Shown piece after piece: positions 57,345 through 64,000 of a DNA stretch of 64,000 nucleotides (position 1 is the stretch's first letter; each line of letters opens with the position of its first letter). The notes under the pieces were generated by a model, which did not search any database, had not been told where the DNA came from, and worked only from the letters and a program-made list of their open reading frames with translations. A program made the position numbers and the translations under genes. This DNA is from Trissonchulus latispiculum (lineage: Eukaryota > Nematoda > Enoplea > Enoplida > Ironidae). The stretch is taken from assembly GCA_030248195.1 (NCBI GenBank), contig JASAND010022374.1, forward strand, positions 18,232 to 82,231, in the 5' to 3' direction.

Positions 57345-59700
57345 ATTTGGGGTTTTTGTCAGGGGCGGGGAGATATTATTTGCAAAAATGAGCTGAAATG
57401 TTTTTGTTTTTTTGCCGATATTTTTGCTTCAACTCAATTCGGTGGAAGGATTCCAGCTCAAGTCAGTGTTTTTTGCTCAAAAAAGTGCTCAATGACGCAC
57501 TTTTTTTCTGAAATGAGCAAAAATTTTGAGCTTGTGCGCACGAGTGCGCACTTTTTCTACCGACACATAGAGAAAATTACTAAACATGAATTGCTCAAAG
57601 TGCGCAGAAAAATTGCTCCTGGCTCTCAATTTCATAAAAAAAATCCCCAATTTTTCTAGGGGGCTCCGCCCCCAGACCCCCTCCTTCCTTGCCTACTACT
57701 GGTTTATCGCTAAGTTGCGACCTAACTTTCAGTAAACATCGCTAGCATTAATATACAAGCACCCATTGCCTAACGTACGTGTGATTTTCTAACTTGTATA
57801 TGCAACAAGCTTTGCATATTCAAGTTATGAAATAACTGATTGCTAACTTTTAGTTTTTGCTTGGCAGTTTTTGGAGAAGTTTACAAACTTTAGCAGGAGG
57901 TTACGTGACTGCTAGGTTTATATACGTATATACATATGTATGTTATTGTTCGTGTTTTTCTACACACTGACCGTTCAAAAAGCAATTAAAAATAGAGATG
58001 CTCTGGGCTGAGTCCTGAAAATTACTGAGTCAGATGTCGGAATCATTTTCTGAAAACGGCATAGTTTTCGATGAAATTTCAAACTAGCGTGTATTTTTGT
58101 TTGTATGTATAAAAAGCAGTGATGATTCATAGCTTGCATACAACTTAAAAATTGTCAAAAGCCTTCATCATTTTGCTAAATTTAGAAAATGAAAATTTAC
58201 TTTTATATCAATAAAACTTGAAGATTATCATAGGTATAGAGGTCGGGGAAAAAACCAAGGTAGTCACTTTTTGGACTCTGCAGAACTACTCCGTGGAGCA
58301 ATCCGGCTATAAATTGTTTTCTTATCAAGCCCTGTCTAGACTGTCATTTTGGTATATAAATCGCCTCTCTAGGCCCTGTGGTTAATTAGTAATTAACGGT
58401 TAATTAGCCAGGGTAAAAAACCAATGGCGGGAAAAAACCAACCGGTGGGGTGGGAAAAAACCAACCCAAATATTCGGGCAGGGTAACTCATATTAGCGAT
58501 TTTATGCGTGCGACAGGTAAAATCGGCGTCGCTGACTTCATATCTGCAGTTATTTTTGCGATATTCCTTATAATAAGTGAGAAAACCAAACATCAAAATT
58601 TGCATCATCAACTGGCTAGGTTTCATCAAATTTGCCAGTTTCTATGTTCAAATGCAAAAATTTTTAAATCTTTTGAAATTCGATGAAATAAAATAAATGT
58701 TGTTTCAGTGTTTTTTCGCGCATATCTTTGTCCCAGAGTACATTTTGCCCACTTTAGCTGAGCCAAACAGTCGATCCGCCGAAATGAGGTTTTTACCGGC
58801 TAGCACAAAATTGCCAAGTCCAAATGCAATTTTGAGCTGTTCACGTGAAAGAACGCATTAAACTTGCTATGTGAATGGCTTTTGAGCAACTAATAACCAT
58901 TTTCAGAGTTTGGCAGCAAAAGCAAAAATTGGTTTTTTCCCACACCCCTGGTTTTATTTTCCTATTTTTTTTAAATTCTGCTGGCAGCTTGCCAAGCGTC
59001 GTAGGAATACGAGACCGACATTTTTGGAAAGAGCACACGTTGTTCTCATAGAAACTATTAAAACTTATTATCTAACTACTATGGAAAATTTTCTACAGGC
59101 ATTCAAAAATAGGCAAATTTTGAATTTTTGGGGGGTCGAAAATGCCAAAATTTTCAAAATGTCAAAAAATGTTCAAAAGTGGTCCGATTTTGCTCAAATT
59201 TCATGTGGTAGGTGGGATGGGCCCTGCCAACTTGCACGCCAAATTTGAGCCCGCTAGCTCATCCCAATCGCCCAAAGGGGGGGGGGGGTTGGTTTTTTCC
59301 CCACCACTTGCGGGTTGGTTTTTTCCCCGACCTCTATACTTAAATGGTTGCTATTTTTAAAGTCTTTTGGTTCTGCGCCCCATGCTCATCGTTGCAAAGT
59401 TAGGTGAGTTTGCAAATTTATTCAGCCATTATATATATAAGTTTTGGCATCTTATAATCAGCAGCTCTGAACATTGTAGAAAGGTCATGCAATTACTAAT
59501 AAATGCAAGAAAGACATTTTATGCTAAATTTTAGCATTTTTTTCTGCTATGCGCACTTTTTTAGCAAATTGCGCAAAAAATTTTGGGGCAGTGCGCAGAA
59601 GAGCGCAAAAGTATCCGAGCAAAAAAAACACTGGCTCAAGTTAGTGGTATAGGGGGAATATAAAAAAGAAATCAGCGCCGCGGACGACTTTTTACCCCCG
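57345..59700. repeat. Nested foldback region
   Basis: Words at 57455-57600 (GCTCAAGTCAGTGTTTTTTG, TGCGCAC..) recur in inverted orientation at 59490-59640, on either side of the element 58238-59335. The outer element seems to have been split by the inner one. No gene; the 160-codon frame at 57177-57659 is composed of this repeat. Confidence 0.45.
58236..59338. mobile_element. Foldback element with GAGGTCGGGGAAAAAACCAA ends
   Basis: The ends GAGGTCGGGGAAAAAACCAA and TTGGTTTTTTCCCCGACCTC are exact complements, flanked by TATA on both sides (TA or TATA target duplication, as for Tc1/mariner-type elements). GGGAAAAAACCAA copies recur inside both arms. No transposase. Confidence 0.7.
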
Positions 59701-59783
59701 CCCCGCCCCCAAAATATTCGACCAACTTTACCTCCTCCCAGATTTTTTACTTTCCCTGTGGTTACCCCCGAACACCCCCCCCA

Positions 59784-60213
59784 GGGGCCCGCTGCATAAA
59801 AGGTATTACTAGTAAATTATTAGTGATTAGTTGATTAGTGCAGCAATACTAAAGAGCAAAACTTTTAATTGAGCCAACAAATTTTGATGTTTTCGGTACT
59901 ATTTTGTAGATAATGAAGTGGCTATTTCAAAAATGGTCAAGACTTTCAATAAAATTGTTCTATTGAATAGTTCTGATCACAGATATCAGAGAAAACGCGA
60001 TTTTTTAAGGTTATTCCGTTGGCTCAGCCCACATTGTAATTATACGTACCCGTTTTGAATATATAGTTCTATAGAGCATCTCAAAAGCTGCAAAACAGCA
60101 TATTGAATATCCCTCCGGCTCTCCCACAACTTTAGTCATTTTCAGTCAAACTGCTACACTAATCAACTAATCACTAATAATTTATTAGTAACAACTTTTA
60201 TGCAACGGGCCCC
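59784..60213. mobile_element. 430-bp MITE with GGGGCCCGyTGCATAAAAG ends
   Basis: Inverted termini share GGGGCCCG.TGCATAAAAG, then AAATTATTAGTGATTAGTTG. Such ends are typical of Harbinger/ISL2EU-type MITEs. It is inserted into the surrounding G-tract repeat. No coding potential. Confidence 0.7.
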
Positions 60214-61888
60214 TGCACTTTTTGGGGCCAAAAGTTAGCTAAATTTTGCCAAAAAATGGTAATTTTTGAAGCATTCTCTTCAAATTTTGGCTTAGAATCA
60301 CCTTAAAACCGTCTAAAAACGCCTAAAACGATAAAAACAAGTCATGTTTCCTGAGGTCAAAATTTTGGGGAGGGGGGTTCCGTGGGGAGGGGTGGAATTC
60401 CAATCACATTTCGGGAGTCGAGCGCCAAATTTTCAAGGTTTACCCTGCCCCATAGGTGTAACGGGGATTTGGGTTGGGGCCCCCTCCCCCGGAATTTTGG
60501 GGGAGGGCCCTTTTTAGACCCCCCAAACCTCCCCCAAAACTTTGTCTATTTTTAAGCAAAAAATCGCATATACTGCCATTGCAAATGCCGAAAAACATGA
60601 AATCATTAAGTAAGTTTAACATTGACAGTGTTTTTAAACTCGAAAACTTGATTGCCAACATGTCTCTGAGTCCAGAATTAGGTCAACATTTTGTCTAGAA
60701 GTCCATAAAACCGTTAAAAACGTGTAGTTCTCGCGATAATAAATACGTCAAGCCGAAAATTTGGACTTTTTTGAAAAAAGTTGCAAAATTAACCCTAAAA
60801 ATACCCAATTTTTGGCCAGCGCGACTACCTCCACACCCTCACTTGTGGGGCGGGGCCGGGGGGCCCCCCAAAAATTTCTGGGGGGGTTGGAAAAAATGGC
60901 TGGGGGGTTGTTACCCCCATAGCTTCCTTTGGGGGGGGGGGGGGGTTTGGGGAGTGTCCCCCCCAAATTTTCGACCAACTTCATATACCCCCCAGATTTT
61001 TTTGACTTACCCTCCCCCAACTTTTGGCTATTCCCCCCAAACCCCCCCAACGATTTTTGAACCCAAAAAGGTCACTTTTGAAAACATTTTCTAAAATTTT
61101 GACCTAAAATCGCTTTAAAACGGTGCAAAAGCGCATAAAAAGTTAAAAACAAGCGTTATTTTGATGAAAAAAGGGCTAAATTACAGAAAATTTTGCGTTT
61201 GGCCATAGGTGTGCCTTGAGAAAACGTTGGGGGAGGGGGTAACCGAAATTAGGGTGGGTGGGGTCAGCCGTTTTGAGGTGGGGTGGGGTCCGGAAAAGTC
61301 GAATTTGGGAGGGGGGGTAAAAATTTTTTGGTCAAAAATTTAGAAAAAATCGCAAATTTGCTAAAAAAGCGTTATTTCCAACTAAAAATCACCAATATTC
61401 TTCATTTTTGCTCATTTGTTCGAAAAAACTTGGATTTTTTGCAAAAATTTTACTAATTTTGAGGCAAAATTTTCAGGGTGGGGTCTGGCAAATTTGGGTG
61501 GGTGGGGTCTGGGATTTGGGCATTTGGGGGTGGGGTCTGCCTCCAAAATTTCGAGGGTGTGGTCGGCACTTTTCCATTTGGGGAAAGGGGTTTCCCCCCA
61601 CCCCCATAGTTTCCCTGGAACTTTGGGTCTGGGGGGGGGTAAGCAGTTGTAGGTCAAAACTTTAGAAAAATTTTTCAAAACATGACCATTTTTCGACCAA
61701 ATTTAGCTAAATTTTTGGGTCCAGAAATTGTTGGGGGGGTTCGGGGGGGTAGCCAAAAGTTGGGGGAGGGTAAGTTAAAAAATCTGGGGGTGGGGTATAT
61801 TTGGTCAAAAATTTTGGGGGGATACCCCCACCCCCCCCCAAAGGAAACTATGCCCTCCCACCCCCCAGGTATATACACCTATGCTTTG
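60214..61888. repeat. Cluster of diverged G-tract repeats
   Basis: Multiple GGGGG/CCCCC tracts separated by AATTTTTGGTCAAAA-type AT segments (60360-60560, 60830-61050, 61220-61320, 61470-61650, 61720-61870), in both orientations. The glycine/proline-rich frames here come from these tracts. Individual element borders cannot be fixed by eye. Confidence 0.6.
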
Positions 61889-62547
61889 GCCATTTTTCGA
61901 AATTTCTGAGGTCCGAATATAATGCTGGGAGGGGGTGGGGGGTACCCCCACAGTTCGGAGGTTGGCCACGATCATAGGTGTGTTAGGGGGGGCCCTCCCC
62001 CCAAATGGAGGGGTCGCAGACCCTCCCATCGGTGAACCAGGCTACAGTTTACCCCCTGTGAGACCCCCCCACGGAGAGGCCAGACCCCCCTCCCACCCTA
62101 CCCGGCCTCAACTACTTCCCCCCAAGCCGAGCTCAAACCCCCCTCCCCCCCTAAAACTGGGTCCAAACCAAATAAAAAATGCAAAATTTTTGAAAAAATT
62201 TTTTCAATTTCTGAAAATTTTTGAAAAAAATTCGCAAAAATGGATGTAAATAGCTATAAACAGCTAAAGATGGTTATTTATAGCAATTAAAAGGTAATAT
62301 ATATACGCAATTATAATTCATAATCTGGCCTAATTTAGGCATATTTTAGCACAAATTTGTCAATTTTCAAGCCCTATTTTCGCATACGAATGCTATTGAC
62401 AGTAGCTTTTCAGTACGTTTTATGTACTGTACACCGAAAAAGGACCATTTTAAGCTGAAAAAACTTGGGTACAGTTTAGGGGGGGTCCCCCTCCCCCAAA
62501 ATTTCGGATCTTGGTGGGGTCCCCCGAGCCAAATTTGGACCTTCTAC

Positions 62548-62789
62548 TTGGCATATGACAGACATGGAGTCTCTTTTTGGTGGGATCCTGACCAGGACTG
62601 ACACAGTTGGGACACTGACAGCGGCGACACTTCCTGGCCGGAAATGAAGGAAGCAAGAGTCCGGATTGAGGCGACAAGTGAGGCTGACTCTCCACACCGA
62701 CAGGGAGTCCGACGGAGAGGTGCGGATGAGTGGAGGACATGGGAAGACTCCGCAAGATCGCAGAGACCCGGACGCAGTGGCGGAGGCTT
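62548..62789 (-). CDS. Sp-family (Buttonhead-box) transcription factor exon, partial
   Basis: On the minus strand the frame is open from about 62809 to 62450 and encodes KCRRCQCPNC, then about 11 residues, then KKRLHVCHMP. This is the Buttonhead box (CxCPxC) followed by the first Cys of zinc finger 1 of Sp-type factors (compare RRCRCPNC...CHVPGCGKVY in Sp5/Sp8-like proteins). Homology stops after CHMP, where a GT (CCAA|GTAGAAG) could be a donor; an acceptor-like CTCTCCAG lies at about 62790. The remaining zinc fingers are not in this window. Sp factors bind GC/CACCC boxes in the nucleus. It could be a real internal exon of a gene running left, or a fragment captured by the palindrome. Confidence 0.6.
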
Positions 62790-63247
62790 CTGGAGAGCAG
62801 CCACCAGGACTACGGGAAGCGAAACGCTGGCACTGATTGAACCCATTAAAGCCACAGAAAGTAAATGGAGGACTGGAAGCAGTCGCGTTGGTCGGAGATA
62901 GATTGATAGATGGGACGCCTGACAGTCCTAGAGACAGGGGAGCCGGGGAAAGGATGGAAGTGAACAGACGGGGGATTCACCATAGGCTGGTGAATCCCCC
63001 GTCCTGTTCGCTTCCATCTGGTTCCAGCTTCCCAACTCTAGGACGGTGATGCGTCCCATCTTTTTTTCTGTCTCCGACCTGCTGCGTCTCCCTCCGGCCC
63101 CCCTAGCTTCCCGGTTTTTTTCTTTGCCGGCGTTTCGCTTCCCGTTTAAACGCTTGCTCCTCGCCATAATTTCCCATCTTTTTCACCGGGTCTCTGGGTT
63201 CTTCCTTTTTTAACCGCTGTCCTCAAAGCATCCAGAACTCCCCAAAA

Positions 63248-63276
63248 AAAAAATTTTTTTTTTTTTTTTTTTTTAT
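63248..63276. repeat. Poly(A)/poly(T) tract
   Basis: Nine A followed by a long T run inside the right arm of the palindrome; absent from the left arm, so it arose after the duplication. Confidence 0.8.
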
Positions 63277-63307
63277 TTTTTCGCCTGAGCTCCGGGCTCT
63301 TGCCTCA

Positions 63308-63405
63308 CCTCGTTTCCGGCCGGGAAGTGTCGCCGCCATCGAGTGTCCCCATTGTGTCGGTCCTGGTCCGGGAGATCACATAGAAGGGGCTCCATGTCTG
63401 TCCTT
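63308..63405 (+). pseudogene. Decayed second copy of the Sp-like Buttonhead-box exon
   Basis: On the plus strand the mirror copy reads AAGTGTCGCCGCCATC, then a frame shift, then GAGTGTCCCCATTGTGTC (ECPHCV). It keeps recognisable KCRR and CPHC remnants but lacks the second Cys of the first box, and the KKRLHVC segment is disrupted. It is clearly homologous to 62548-62789 through the palindrome and is non-coding. Confidence 0.55.
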
Positions 63406-64000
63406 TTTCTTTTTTTTTTTCCAAATTTGGCTCAGAGGACCCTGACCAGATCCGAAATTTTTTCTGATTGAGAACCCCCCTAAACTGTTTCCAAGTTTTT
63501 TCAGCAAAAAATGGTCGCTTTTCGGTGTACAAGACATAAAACGTACTTTGAAAATTTACTGTCAACTAACATTTTTTTTAGGAAATTTTTTTTGATTTTT
63601 GTTGGATTTTCCCTAAAATATGACTGAAATTAGGTAGCCTGTAAATTATAATTGCGCGCATATATTACCTTTTAATTGCTATAAATAATATGCTGCTTGT
63701 TTATGTATTTGTCCATTTTGCGGGTTTTTTTCAAAATTTTTCAGAAAATTGAAAAAAAAAAATTTTTCAAAAATTTTGCATTTTTATTTGGTTGGATTAA
63801 TTTTAGGGAAGTTTGAAGCTGAGATGGTGAGGCCGAGGCAAGTGAGCGCGGAGGCAGGGGTAGGCTTGCTGGCCTGAACCACCTGGGAGGGTCTGCGACC
63901 CACCATTTGGGGGAGAGCCCCCCTAACGCACCTATGATCGTACCTCCCCCTGGTACCTACAGCATTACTATTCGGACTCAAAGAAATTTCGAAAAATGGC

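Larger units (their letters stand above)
61889..64000. repeat. Long palindrome (inverted duplication) reaching the window end
   Basis: The left arm 61889-62981 and right arm 62989-64000 are inverted copies around a 7-nt centre (GGGGGATTCACC / GGTGAATCCCCC). Matching landmarks include GATCATAGGTG.GTTAGGGGGG, GCAATTAAAAGGTAATATAT, TACGTTTTATGT and CAGACATGGAG. The arms differ by substitutions and small indels, including an expanded poly-T (63248-63274). The right arm is cut by the window edge. It contains two copies of an Sp-like exon. Confidence 0.8.

Noticed and set aside
57177..57659. 160-codon open frame on the plus strand
   Set aside because: Built from inverted-repeat sequence shared with 59490-59640, with no recognisable domain; a chance frame.
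62544..62855. 103-codon minus-strand frame in the Sp-like exon region
   Set aside because: A different frame from the one encoding CxCPxC and LHVCHMP; it has no zinc-finger residues and is a shadow.

Overview
The window is animal nuclear DNA. It has spliced protein-coding genes with GT..AG introns, homologues of metazoan nuclear genes, several tRNA-like pol III units and a very heavy load of transposable elements. I cannot name the species. The gene content (a melatonin-like/Tre1-like class A receptor pair, TRMT10A-type methyltransferase, BRF2-type pol III factor, an Sp/Buttonhead-type zinc-finger exon) fits an invertebrate with a repeat-rich genome.

Layout. 1-8.1 kb holds the first copy of a four-exon GPCR gene (+ strand, 359 aa); its introns contain two foldback elements. 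8.2-30 kb has no convincing protein gene. It contains nested TIR elements, old segmental-duplication blocks, degenerate tandem repeats, four copies of a 72-nt tRNA-like sequence in two orientations, a tRNA-Thr-like relic, a heat-shock-element-like cluster and a clean MITE with 9-bp target-site duplications. 30.2-32.3 kb is the second GPCR copy: same exon lengths, much shorter introns. Tail-to-tail with it, 32.7-35.0 kb (- strand), is a four-exon TRMT10A-like tRNA m1G9 methyltransferase gene with its poly(A) signal.

35.1-48.2 kb is a transposon block. It holds a G-tract MITE with another MITE inside it, and a roughly 9.9-kb Harbinger-like element that carries a Myb/SANT-like fragment. That element was entered by a 3.4-kb TIR element with 10-bp target duplications, which itself carries a 5'-truncated non-LTR retrotransposon with a 773-codon reverse-transcriptase ORF. 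Next comes a 1.7-kb foldback element with perfect 74-bp TIRs around a 116-bp satellite array.

49.4-56.8 kb (- strand) is a five-exon BRF2-like gene (520 aa) whose introns hold many poly-G MITEs sharing a TCCGGCGAAGCCGGA hairpin. 57-62 kb is nested foldback and G-tract repeat DNA. From about 61.9 kb to the window end runs a palindrome of arms over 1 kb. Each arm carries a copy of an Sp-family Buttonhead-box exon; the left copy (- strand) is open and the right copy (+ strand) is frame-disrupted.

Functionally the genes are independent animal genes. TRMT10A acts on tRNA and BRF2 on pol III transcription, but I see no evidence that their proximity is meaningful. All exon boundaries were read by eye from splice signals and family homology; none has transcript support here.
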